Positions 9,069 to 16,950 of a stretch of DNA of 64,000 nt are shown here, piece by piece (position 1 is the stretch's first letter; the number at the start of each line of letters is the position of its first letter). Made by a program: the position numbers and the translations under genes. Under the pieces are notes generated by a model that saw only the letters and a program-made list of their open reading frames with translations, did not search any database and was not told the DNA's origin. Where the stretch lies: assembly GCA_963753545.1 (NCBI GenBank), contig CAVWCQ010000008.1:1240001-1304000 (forward strand). Reading direction: 5' to 3'. The DNA comes from CAVWCQ01 sp963753545. Its GTDB lineage: Bacteria > Chloroflexota > Anaerolineae > Aggregatilineales > Aggregatilineaceae.

Positions 9069-9182
9069 AATGGGTCTCCTGGAACTGCTAGCGAATAAGA
9101 GTCATGTTGATTATAGCAGCAGAATGGAGATCATCCGCCGGATCACCCATCGCCCGCACGGCAAGAATCGGGCAGCCGTAGC

Positions 9183-9449
9183 CTAATGCTCCGATAAAAA
9201 GATGACCGCTTCGCGCAGCAGGCCCCAGAACATCAGGAATCCACCCACAGGGACGAAAATCATGCCGGTTCCCCACCAGCCGGTGATCGCCCCCAGCAGG
9301 ATATAAAACACGAGGCAGCCGAGTCCCACCAGAATCACGGCCCGCCGCTGCCACCGTTCGCGGCGTTTGAGCGCGATCATCCGCTGGTAGCTGTCGTCAA
9401 ACTCGTTGGGATTGCTGCGGGGAGGGATATAGGATTGATCGTCAGTCAT
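9183..9449 (-). CDS. Small two-helix membrane protein
   Basis: 88 residues. A charged N-terminus (KRRERWQRR) is followed by two transmembrane helices (VILVGLGCLVFYILLGAI and MIFVPVGGFLMFWGLL). The ATG at 9449 has AGAGG nine bases upstream, and an in-frame start further up is less likely. No family recognised. Divergent from the histidine kinase at 9554. Confidence 0.65.
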   Translation of the reverse strand: MTDDQSYIPPRSNPNEFDDSYQRMIALKRRERWQRRAVILVGLGCLVFYILLGAITGWWGTGMIFVPVGGFLMFWGLLREAVIFLSEH

Positions 9450-9553
9450 CAATTCTTGCCTCTTTCCCACTTGACACGGAAGCGCCCCCATTGTACCGTC
9501 AATTGGTTATTCTGACCGCACCGAGTCGCCAGATCGTTTGCTAAAATCGTAAT

Positions 9554-10570
9554 ATGATGGGCACGGATTACGACTTTCAACTGAATTTTTTGTTCCAAAC
9601 TGCTGCCGAAGGAATTTTGCTCGTTGAAGCCGACGGCTGTCTGAGTCGGCTCAACCCGGCAGCGGCGGCTTTGCTCGGCCTGTCGCCGGACGTGCTGGGC
9701 CAACCTGTGAAAGAATTGTTTCGCCACAGGCCAGCGCTGATCCGGCTGTGTAATCTTCCGGGTGAACAGATGGCGGATGTGACGCTGCCCCACAAGCGGG
9801 TCGCAACCGGGGTCGGGATGGATCGCCCCGAGGGAGGCCGCATTGTGCTGCTGCACGATGTTACCGAACGGGTTGCGGTTAAGTCCCGGCGGGAGGCACT
9901 GATCCGCGCCGTAACTCACGATCTGCGCAATCCCCTCAACGTCCTGACCGGATACGCCCACTTGATCAAACAGTTCGGTGAAGTGAACGCCGATCAGCAG
10001 CGCTTTCTGGATCGCATTGAGCAGACGGTTGATAAGTTGTATTCGCTGGCGGAAAGCCTGGTGGATCTGGCCTGGATTGAGGCGGGCATGGCGCTCGAAC
10101 ACCGGCCTGTCGAACTGGCGCACCTGATCCACGAGTCCGCCGATGAACTGGCTCCCGAAGCGGGGCGGCGTTCCATCACCCTGGTGCTCAGCACGCAGGA
10201 TCCGATTCCGAGCGTCATGGGCGATCCGCGCCGTCTGAAGCAGGCGATCACCAATCTGCTCGAAAACGCAGTGCGTTATTCTTCCGAGCCAAACTCCAAT
10301 GTTGCCATTCATGCCTGGCAGGGTGGGGCGCGGGTTTATGTCTCGGTAGGAGATCAGGGCATTGGTATCAGCGAAGAAGACCTGGAACATGTCTGGGACC
10401 GTTTGTGGCGCTCTGCCGACGAACGGGTGCGGGCTGTTCCCGGCGGTGGGATTGGCCTCACCTTTGTCCGGGCGATTGTAACCCGGCATGGCGGGCAGGT
10501 CTGGGCGGAGAGTGCGCTCAACCGGGGTTCGACCTTTACGATGATGCTGCCTCTGGCGGAAGGGTGGTGA
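9554..10570 (+). CDS. Soluble PAS sensor histidine kinase
   Basis: 338 residues without a transmembrane segment: an N-terminal PAS domain (residues about 5-105), HisKA with the phospho-acceptor in VTHDLRNPLN (H122), and HATPase_c with the N box ITNLLENAVRY, G1 VGDQGIGI and G2 GGIGLTFV. It autophosphorylates and would pass phosphate to a response regulator; none is adjacent. Its stop is one base from the start of the GNAT gene at 10572, so the two are translationally coupled. Confidence 0.88.
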   Translation: MMGTDYDFQLNFLFQTAAEGILLVEADGCLSRLNPAAAALLGLSPDVLGQPVKELFRHRPALIRLCNLPGEQMADVTLPHKRVATGVGMDRPEGGRIVLLHDVTERVAVKSRREALIRAVTHDLRNPLNVLTGYAHLIKQFGEVNADQQRFLDRIEQTVDKLYSLAESLVDLAWIEAGMALEHRPVELAHLIHESADELAPEAGRRSITLVLSTQDPIPSVMGDPRRLKQAITNLLENAVRYSSEPNSNVAIHAWQGGARVYVSVGDQGIGISEEDLEHVWDRLWRSADERVRAVPGGGIGLTFVRAIVTRHGGQVWAESALNRGSTFTMMLPLAEGW

Positions 10571-10571
10571 T

Positions 10572-11372
10572 ATGGCGGCGTTGCGGACTGATCCGCTGCT
10601 TGAAGCGGCGCTGGATTGTGTAGACGACTTTTACGCGCGGATGTTTCGTACGTGGCCCAACGCCGTGAACCGGATGATCGGTGAGTGTACGGTCAGCTAC
10701 AGCGGCGATACACGTCTGACCGGGGCCAATCACGTTTGGCCGGCTCAATCCGAGTCGCTGAATGATGAGGTGCTGCGCATCGCCCGGCGCTTTTTCGAGG
10801 AATTTCATGCCGCCTGGAGCGTCGTCTTCACCGACAGCCAGATGCCCATTATGGCCGATTACCTCGCCGGGCGCGGTTTTACCGTGCGCTGGTCGTCGCC
10901 CCTTATGGTGCTCGACAGACCGCCGGAGCCGCTGGAGATCAACCCCGCTGTTCGGGTGATTCGCGCCAGCAGACCCCAGCATATTGACGATATCAATCTC
11001 GTTATGACGGAAGCCTTCGCCGCGGGGAACAACGTCAACCGCCGTGTCGTTCGGACCGAGCATCTGGCCTCCGATGATGTCCGGCACTATCTGATTTACA
11101 GCGGCGATCAGCCTGCCGCCTGCGCCACAGTTGCCGTGCACGGGCCGATGGCGGGCATCTGGAACGTAGGGACGCGCTACCGCTTCCGCCGCCAGCGTTT
11201 TGCTACCACAATCATGCGCCACCTGCTCGCTGATCTGCGCCGTGAGGACTGCCATGCCACCATGTTGATGGCTTCTCCGGCTGGCCTGCCGCTCTACGAA
11301 GAGCTTGGCTACCGCCAGATCGGGCTTACCTACTATATGGGGCCGCCCTATTATTCGCCGCGTAACTCGTAG
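10572..11372 (+). CDS. GNAT-family N-acetyltransferase
   Basis: 266 residues. The C-terminal half is a GNAT domain (RVIRASRPQHIDDI start; ACATVAVHGPMAGIWNVGT strands; RFRRQRFATTIMRHLLAD acetyl-CoA loop; LYEELGYRQIG end). The N-terminal half is a diverged second GNAT-like part. The R-x-x-R/Q-G loop is altered (YRFRRQRFA). Expressed with the kinase at 9554; a link between the two is unproven. Confidence 0.75.
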   Translation: MAALRTDPLLEAALDCVDDFYARMFRTWPNAVNRMIGECTVSYSGDTRLTGANHVWPAQSESLNDEVLRIARRFFEEFHAAWSVVFTDSQMPIMADYLAGRGFTVRWSSPLMVLDRPPEPLEINPAVRVIRASRPQHIDDINLVMTEAFAAGNNVNRRVVRTEHLASDDVRHYLIYSGDQPAACATVAVHGPMAGIWNVGTRYRFRRQRFATTIMRHLLADLRREDCHATMLMASPAGLPLYEELGYRQIGLTYYMGPPYYSPRNS

Positions 11373-11401
11373 AACGCATCTGTTTAGCTGGGGTGATGAG
11401 C

Positions 11402-11407
11402 GGTACA
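11402..11407 (+). promoter_or_regulatory. Possible -10 box (TACAAT)
   Basis: TACAAT lies 38 bases before the methyltransferase start, with GGGAGG as ribosome site between them. Confidence 0.3.
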
Positions 11408-11444
11408 ATGGGGGTGTCCCGATCCTGGATGGGAGGCCCTCACC

Positions 11445-12233
11445 ATGCCCGATACAGCTTTCGAATTTTATCAGCAGCTTGCTAAAGACTATCACCTGAT
11501 TTATGCCGACTGGACCAAAGCCATCGAGCGCCAGGGTGCAGCTTTGGATCGCCTGATCCGCACCTACTGCCACACCGACCCGAACTGTAACGAACCGCTG
11601 CGCAGCCTGTTGGACTGCTCGTGCGGCATTGGCACCCAGTCGATTGGATTAGCGCAGCGCGGCTATACGGTTTACGCCAGTGATATCAGCCCTGCCGCCG
11701 TCAAACGAGCCGAGCAGGAAGCAGTGCGTTTTGGCGTGTCGCTCCAGACCGCTGTGGCCGATATGCGCACGCTGGCGTCCCAGGTTCCCGGTCAGTTTGA
11801 TGTGGTGCTCTCCTGTGATAACGCCGTGCCGCACCTGCTCGCCGACGATGATCTGCTGCTGGCGGCCCAGAATATGCGGGTCAAACTGAAGCCGGGCGGC
11901 TTGCTGCTGATCAGCATCCGCGATTACGATCATCTCGTTCTCGAAAAGCAGCACGCGACTCTGCCCCAGGTTTTTGACGACGACGGCGGGCGGCGGATCG
12001 TCTTCCAGGTGTGGGATTGGTCGCAGGATGGGCGACAGTATACGATCAATATGTTTATCCTGCGCCAGACAGCCAGGGGCTGGAAAACGTCCAACTATGC
12101 CACAACCTACCGCGCCCTGCAGCGCGCCGAATTGAGTGCCGCGCTGTCCCAGGCTGGATTCGTGAGCATCCGCTGGCACATGCCGCAGGATACAGGGTAT
12201 TACCAGCCAGTCGTGACGGCCCAGACCAGTTAA
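11445..12233 (+). CDS. Class I SAM methyltransferase
   Basis: 262 residues, similar in layout to glycine/sarcosine N-methyltransferase-like proteins: early YQQLAKDYHLIYADW, SAM loop LLDCSCGIGTQSIGLA, acidic motif VYASDISPAAV, FDVVLSCDNAVPHLL and LKPGGLLLISIRDYD. The C-terminal half has the beta strands IVFQVWDWSQDG and YTINMFIL. Ribosome site GGGAGG. The substrate cannot be read from sequence. Confidence 0.82.
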   Translation: MPDTAFEFYQQLAKDYHLIYADWTKAIERQGAALDRLIRTYCHTDPNCNEPLRSLLDCSCGIGTQSIGLAQRGYTVYASDISPAAVKRAEQEAVRFGVSLQTAVADMRTLASQVPGQFDVVLSCDNAVPHLLADDDLLLAAQNMRVKLKPGGLLLISIRDYDHLVLEKQHATLPQVFDDDGGRRIVFQVWDWSQDGRQYTINMFILRQTARGWKTSNYATTYRALQRAELSAALSQAGFVSIRWHMPQDTGYYQPVVTAQTS

Positions 12234-12288
12234 ACGGAAGCGAAGCAGTGTAAAATCACACTAATGATCTATCCGTAGATTCGTTTTT

Positions 12289-12313
12289 GTAGGGGCGCTG
12301 CTTGCCGCGCCCA
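12289..12313. repeat. Repeat family B copy 2
   Basis: gtaggggcgctgcttgccgc followed by gccc, identical core to 1241. Hairpin GGGCGC/GCGCCC. Confidence 0.7.
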
Positions 12314-12401
12314 GCCTTTGTTGGGCCGCTGCGCCCAATGATTTACGGACAGGTTGTAAGAATAACCACCCGTTTATGCTGAAAAGTCCAGGGAGACTGC
12401 C

Positions 12402-12809
12402 TTGAAACCTATTCCCGTAACACGAGAGACGCTGGTTCTGCGGACAGACTTTACGGATGATGCTGCATGGCTGTCTATTTGCGCCGCCATCAAAAAACCA
12501 GTCGGTGAGTTCAGAGCCTATGTCGATTGCGTCAGTGACTCGGAGTTCGCCGGGATTACAGTGAGCCAGATCCTTTCACTCGACCCGCAAAGTTCGGGGC
12601 ATATCTTCATGTTTATCGTTGATCAACGGACGCTCTCCGATGCGGATCATCCCATTCTCGTTGTGGATTTGGTCACGGAGCCTGGTCGTACCTTTCGGGT
12701 GATTCCATCGCAGATGTATGGCGTCGAGGCTAATCTTTCACTGGCAAACATGGACTTTGAGGAATTTGCCAATGCGGTAGATGCGGATGGTGTCTTTCGC
12801 GGATTTTAA
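12402..12809 (+). CDS. DUF6924-like protein
   Basis: 135 residues starting at TTG behind AGGGAG. The opening LVLRTDFTDDAAW and later FMFIVDQRTL, LVVDL and FRVIPSQMYGVEANL match what I recall of the DUF6924 family, whose function is unknown. Acidic, soluble, no catalytic motif. It stands alone between the methyltransferase and the epimerase. Confidence 0.7.
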   Translation: MKPIPVTRETLVLRTDFTDDAAWLSICAAIKKPVGEFRAYVDCVSDSEFAGITVSQILSLDPQSSGHIFMFIVDQRTLSDADHPILVVDLVTEPGRTFRVIPSQMYGVEANLSLANMDFEEFANAVDADGVFRGF

Positions 12810-12886
12810 GAAATGGGTTGTTCGCCCCCGCAGCGGGAACCAGATGAATCCCTACCTGCCGGGGCAAGCATAAGGGGAAAACAGCT

Positions 12887-13925
12887 ATGCAAATCCTGGT
12901 GATTGGCGGCACGCGGTTTATTGGCCCGCCTACGGTGTTACGCCTGCACGCGTTGGGCCACAAGTTGATGCTGTTCCACCGCCAGCCATCCACCATCGAG
13001 TTCCCGGTGGATATCGAGCAGGTGTTGGGGGATCGCCGCACCCAGCTCCCCGACTTTTCCGAGGTCTTTCGCAACTTTGAGCCGGATGTCGTGCTCGATA
13101 TGGTCCCGCTGTTTGAGCGAGATGCTCTAATGGTCATGCAGACCTTTAAGGGCATGGCGTGGCGTGTGGTCGCGATCAGCAGCCAGGATGTCTACCGGGC
13201 TTATGGGCGCGTCAACGGCACGGAACCCGGCGATCCTGATCCGATGCCGATCACCGAAGAGGGTCCGCTTCGTGAGAAGTGGTATCCCTACCGCGCCGAA
13301 ACGCCCCGCGCTGAGGATGATCCGATGCGTTGGGCCGATGACTACGACAAAATCCCCGTTGAGCGCGTTGTGCTGGGCGATCCGAAAATGCCGGGGACCG
13401 TCCTCCGCCTGCCCATGATCTACGGCCCTGGCGATTACCAGCACCGCCTGTTTCCCTATCTCAAACGGATGGATGATGGTCGTCCCGTGATTTTGATGGA
13501 CAGCCGCACGGCGCACTGGCACTGGACGCGCGATTTTGTAGAAAATACTGCCGCCGCGATTGCCCTCGCTGTCTCGGATGATCGCGCTGCCGGGCGGATT
13601 TACAACCTCGGTGAGATGCCCGCCCAAACCATGTCCGAATGGGTGCGCGCCATCGGGCGTGCGGCAGGCTGGCACGGCGAAGTGATTATCGCCCCGGATG
13701 ATGTATTGCCCGGACTCGCTGCGCGGCGGAGAGGAATTGGCTCAGGACTTGGCGGTAGATGCCTCGCGCATCCGGCAGGAATTAGGGTTTGTGCCGCCCG
13801 TGTCCCGTGATGAAGCGCTGCGCCGTACCGTCGATTGGGAACGCGCCTATCCTCCCGCCCAGATCAACCCCGCCGACTTCGATTACACGGCGGAAGACGT
13901 GGTTCTCTCCAAACTGGGCCGCTGA
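12887..13925 (+). pseudogene. NAD-dependent epimerase/dehydratase (atypical SDR), one frameshift
   Basis: N-terminal Rossmann motif IGGTRFIGPPT, then VVLDMVPLFERD and VLRLPMIYGPGD, as in atypical SDR sugar epimerases. The usual YxxxK motif is not obvious. The frame breaks near 13711: IAPDDVLP continues as DSLRGGEELAQDLAVDAS in the next frame and runs to the stop at 13925. One extra G in cccgg explains it. Removing it gives a full-length protein of about 345 residues, so this may be an intact gene with a base error. Followed by a strong terminator. Confidence 0.8.
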
Positions 13926-13937
13926 TTAACGGAATCG

Positions 13938-13966
13938 TAGGGGCGCCGCTTGCTGCGCCCTTTTTT
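13938..13966 (+). terminator. Hairpin plus T6 after epimerase (family B copy 3)
   Basis: GGGCGCCGCTTGCTGCGCCC forms a GGGCGC(C)/GCGCCC stem directly followed by TTTTTT. Confidence 0.7.
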
Positions 13967-14453
13967 GCGCGTAGCTCCTACTCAACAGTAATCCTGACTA
14001 TCGATTCCGCTTCAAGTGCGATGAAAACTCTTGCTGAACATGCCTCGCGATCAGATATAACTTCCAAACACTTCCGCTTGATGTCAAGGATTCTGACCTG
14101 TGGGCACTTCGAAACCTCAAGTGATGAGGTGGTAATACGCTTGTTGACCGTGGTGCTGATGCTTACTGTTCGCTCATAGACTGAAAAAGTTAGTTGTACT
14201 GTTATTCCATCAGGTCGACATATTCGAGGCTAAAATACCCTGCTTTTCCTCGGTGGTCGGCAGAAGCGAATCAAAAACCATAAGTAAATCGGCTAAGTCA
14301 AACTGAATTTGGTTGTACATTTTTTCTGCCGACTTTTGATGGTTCTGTCAACAGCGTCAATTTTACCTCTGAAATGATAGCGTTTGCCCAGCTCTTCGTG
14401 CATTTTGTTACAATCTGATCGCGTCTTATCGTATTTGGGAAGGGAAAATAATA
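13967..14453. other. Intergenic region before dps
   Basis: No credible gene. AT-richer than its surroundings. It holds an inverted repeat with a long loop at 14256-14333 and, near its end, ttgttacaatctg, a possible -10 box upstream of the dps GTG start. Confidence 0.5.
14256..14333. repeat. Inverted repeat with 58-base interior, upstream of dps
   Basis: GTCGGCAGAA (14256-14265) and TTCTGCCGAC (14324-14333) are perfectly complementary. Size, AT-rich interior and the ttgtacatttt before the right arm resemble the element at 36906-36977 (8-base arms, 56-base interior). Too distant from dps to be a simple operator. Confidence 0.5.
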
Positions 14454-14996
14454 GTGGCAACAAAAACAACAAAATCAGCGAAAACTGTGAAGAACACCAA
14501 CGGTCTGGTCAAACCCAACATCGCGATTGAAGAGAAGGATCGCCTGGCAGTTGCCGATACACTGCAAGCCGTATTGGCCGATGCCCATCTGCTCTACATG
14601 AAAACGCGCAAATTTCATTGGAACGTGCAGGGGCCGCGCTTCCATATGCTGCACCTGCTCTTTGAGGAGCAGTATACCCTCATCGGCACGGCGATTGATG
14701 AAATTGCCGAGCGCATCCAGATGATTGGCTGCATGGCGAACGGAACCTTTGCCGAAATGTTGCAGCGCGGCCAGCTTAAGGAACAGCCCGGTGTGAACCC
14801 TCCCGCCCAGCAGATGGTTGCCGATCTCCTGGCCGATCACGAGACGATTATCCGCGCCCTGCGCCAAGCAGCGGATCAGGCGGAAGAACACGACGATATG
14901 GGCACCAACGACTTCCTGATCGGCCTGATGCAGGCGCATGAAAAAATGGCCTGGATGCTGCGCGCGACGATCAATGACATGGGCCACGAGGACTAG
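14454..14996 (+). CDS. dps: Dps-family DNA-binding ferritin-like protein
   Basis: 180 residues. The inter-subunit ferroxidase motif is complete: KFHWNVQGPRF (His) followed by IGTAIDEIAERI (Asp, Glu). The long helices and C-terminal MLRATIND are typical. An N-terminal Lys-rich tail (TKTTKSAKTVK) of about 18 residues could bind DNA. The start is GTG behind gggaaggga. Dps dodecamers store iron using peroxide and protect DNA. Stands alone with its own promoter region. Confidence 0.93.
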   Translation: MATKTTKSAKTVKNTNGLVKPNIAIEEKDRLAVADTLQAVLADAHLLYMKTRKFHWNVQGPRFHMLHLLFEEQYTLIGTAIDEIAERIQMIGCMANGTFAEMLQRGQLKEQPGVNPPAQQMVADLLADHETIIRALRQAADQAEEHDDMGTNDFLIGLMQAHEKMAWMLRATINDMGHED

Positions 14997-15121
14997 ATTA
15001 CGGTTCCGTATCCTTACAGGGCTGTAGTATTTCTGTAAGCTGGACGTAATCCTGGCGATCAATCCTTATGGACATGAAGCGCAGACCAATGGAGGTCTGC
15101 CCAATCCATAAGGAGAATCTC

Positions 15122-15586
15122 ATGTTGAAGAAAGCCTTGTTCGTTGCGGTGTTGGTAGTGGCGGTTTGCTCGTTCGGAGTCATCAACGTCTTTGCCAGTG
15201 GAGAAGATCATTCGGCGGGCTGCACGTCGTTGGACAGTGCCGGGAATCAGATCGCGGTTTTCTGCGATGGTCGCATCAACAATTATGACATGACCGAATC
15301 CGTTGCCGTGTACTACACGCGCTCGGTGGTGCAGTCTTATGACGACGATGGCGTCCCGTACTGGACGGAACAGATCGATGGTATCCAACTGTGGGGCATT
15401 GACGGCGACAGCGTGGGCCAGCTTGTACTCAACGTCCCCCTGAGCCGCATTGAGAGCGCGATGCTCAGCAGCCAGGATGTTCAGATTGCCGCCAACGGAG
15501 CCTACTCGCTCAACTACTCACCCTCCAGCAACTCGTTTTGGGTGACCGGACCCAACGGCTACTCCTTCTCCTGGACAGCCTGGTAG
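15122..15586 (+). CDS. Secreted protein of unknown function
   Basis: 154 residues. Signal peptide MLKKALFVAVLVVAVCSFGV with probable cleavage after NVFA. The mature part is acidic, rich in Ser/Tyr/Gly, with one Cys pair (C33 and C48 approx.). AAGGAG seven bases before the ATG at 15122 fixes the start. No family recognised; pattern of beta strands only. Confidence 0.75.
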   Translation: MLKKALFVAVLVVAVCSFGVINVFASGEDHSAGCTSLDSAGNQIAVFCDGRINNYDMTESVAVYYTRSVVQSYDDDGVPYWTEQIDGIQLWGIDGDSVGQLVLNVPLSRIESAMLSSQDVQIAANGAYSLNYSPSSNSFWVTGPNGYSFSWTAW

Positions 15587-15620
15587 CATCAGACCTGACT
15601 CAATCTGCCACCAAACTCAT

Positions 15621-15661
15621 GAAGGCGCGGACCCCCGCGCCTTCGTCGTTTTATTCTTTTA
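15621..15661 (+). terminator. Intrinsic terminator after secreted protein
   Basis: GAAGGCGCGG pairs with CCGCGCCTTC around accc, followed by gtcgttttattctttt. Confidence 0.75.
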
Positions 15662-15838
15662 ACGTAAGCGTGTACGGCAGGACCCAATTGATCCCAAAGA
15701 ACCATTTGCCTGTACTTATCGGGATGAGTTTGTTCGGGCGGGGTGAGGTCGCTTGCCTTTCCACGCCTGCGCGAATACCATAATCATATACGCGCCATGC
15801 GCCGGACGGTTCCGGCCCTACCTGCACAGGCGGCAGCC

Positions 15839-16750
15839 ATGCACAAAGTCAATGTTTCGGTTCCCGCAGTCAGCACGAATGTCGGCCCCGGCTACGATGT
15901 CCTGGGGCTGGCCCTCAATCTGCGCAACGTGATCGAGATGAGCCTGTCCAACGATGATCGGCTCTCCATCCAGGTGAAAGGGGAGGGCAAAGGCATCGTG
16001 CCGGAGAATGCCTATAATCCGGTTATGACGGCGGCGATCAAGCTCTTCCAGCACGTCGAACAGGCTCCCATCGGCCTGAACGTCACCCTGACCAACAGCA
16101 TCCCGGTCAATGTCGGCCTCAGTTCTGAGGTAAGCATGGTGATTGGTGGGCTGGTTGGGGCCAATAACCTGCTGGGCAACCCCTTCCGCCGCGAAGACCT
16201 GATCGGGTTCGCCGCGCAGATCGTGAATCAGCCAGAAGCGGTGGTGACAGCCATGCGGGGCGGGCTGGGCATTTGCGCGCCGTCGCCGGATGGTGGATTT
16301 TTCTACCGGGCAATTGAGATCGTCCCACTGCGCGTGGTGATCGCGCTGCCCAACTTGCCGGATTATAAACACCGTCTGCGCGCCGATCTGCCGGGGCGTG
16401 TGTCGATGGCCGATGCGGTCTTTAATATGGGCCATACCGCCCTGCTCATCGAGGCGCTGCGCACGGGTGACTTTAAACTGCTGCGCTTGGCCCTGGAGGA
16501 TCACCTGCACGAACCGGTACGCCGCCAGTCAATTCCCGGCTATCAGGCAGCGGTAGACGCGGCAAAAGAAGCGGGCGCGCAGGCGGTCACACTCAGCGGA
16601 GCAGGTCCGGCGATGCTGGCCTTTGCCACCTTCAACCACCAGGAGATCGAGAGCGCCATGCAGGGTGCGTTTAAAACCGCCGGGCTGGAATCTCGCACGT
16701 GGTCAGTGGGTGTTGATTCGCAGGGTGTCGCCATCAGCGTGGTGCAATAA
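15839..16750 (+). CDS. thrB: Homoserine kinase (GHMP family)
   Basis: About 303 residues. Motif 1 VPAVSTNVGPGYDVLGLAL and motif 3 LSGAGPAMLAF are those of ThrB, which phosphorylates homoserine for threonine synthesis. The phosphate-loop motif, normally GLGSSAA, reads GLSSEVSMV, an unusual replacement of key small and Ser residues. The ATG at 15839 starts the conserved part; in-frame ATGs upstream (15797, 15743) give no conserved residues. No other threonine gene is adjacent. The changed loop means activity should not be assumed. Confidence 0.82.
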   Translation: MHKVNVSVPAVSTNVGPGYDVLGLALNLRNVIEMSLSNDDRLSIQVKGEGKGIVPENAYNPVMTAAIKLFQHVEQAPIGLNVTLTNSIPVNVGLSSEVSMVIGGLVGANNLLGNPFRREDLIGFAAQIVNQPEAVVTAMRGGLGICAPSPDGGFFYRAIEIVPLRVVIALPNLPDYKHRLRADLPGRVSMADAVFNMGHTALLIEALRTGDFKLLRLALEDHLHEPVRRQSIPGYQAAVDAAKEAGAQAVTLSGAGPAMLAFATFNHQEIESAMQGAFKTAGLESRTWSVGVDSQGVAISVVQ

Positions 16751-16803
16751 TAGACTTGCGGTGAAATAGCTTTGTTTCTTTGATCACAGGAGACTGACTA
16801 TCA

Positions 16804-16950
16804 TGATCGACCTGACTGCCCTCAAATGGATCCTGTCTGCGCCCCGCCGCAACCAGACTCCCCTTCAGTCGCTGCCGTTTCCCGCCTGTGGGCCTCTACT
16901 CAGTATGATCTCTTTTGGATCTCAAATCGGCTCCGACGCAGGACCACGAT
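16804..16950 (+). CDS. Short ORF behind a strong ribosome site, possible gene remnant
   Basis: 48 codons starting MIDLTALKWILSAPRR, behind CAGGAG. Its last third overlaps the 3' end of the convergent MASE3 kinase. It resembles no family I know. Good initiation signal but short; it may be the 5' stump of a deleted gene. Confidence 0.25.

Noticed and set aside
13967..14179. Short gene after the epimerase
   Set aside because: The open frame starts inside the epimerase end and has no initiation signal or family feature.
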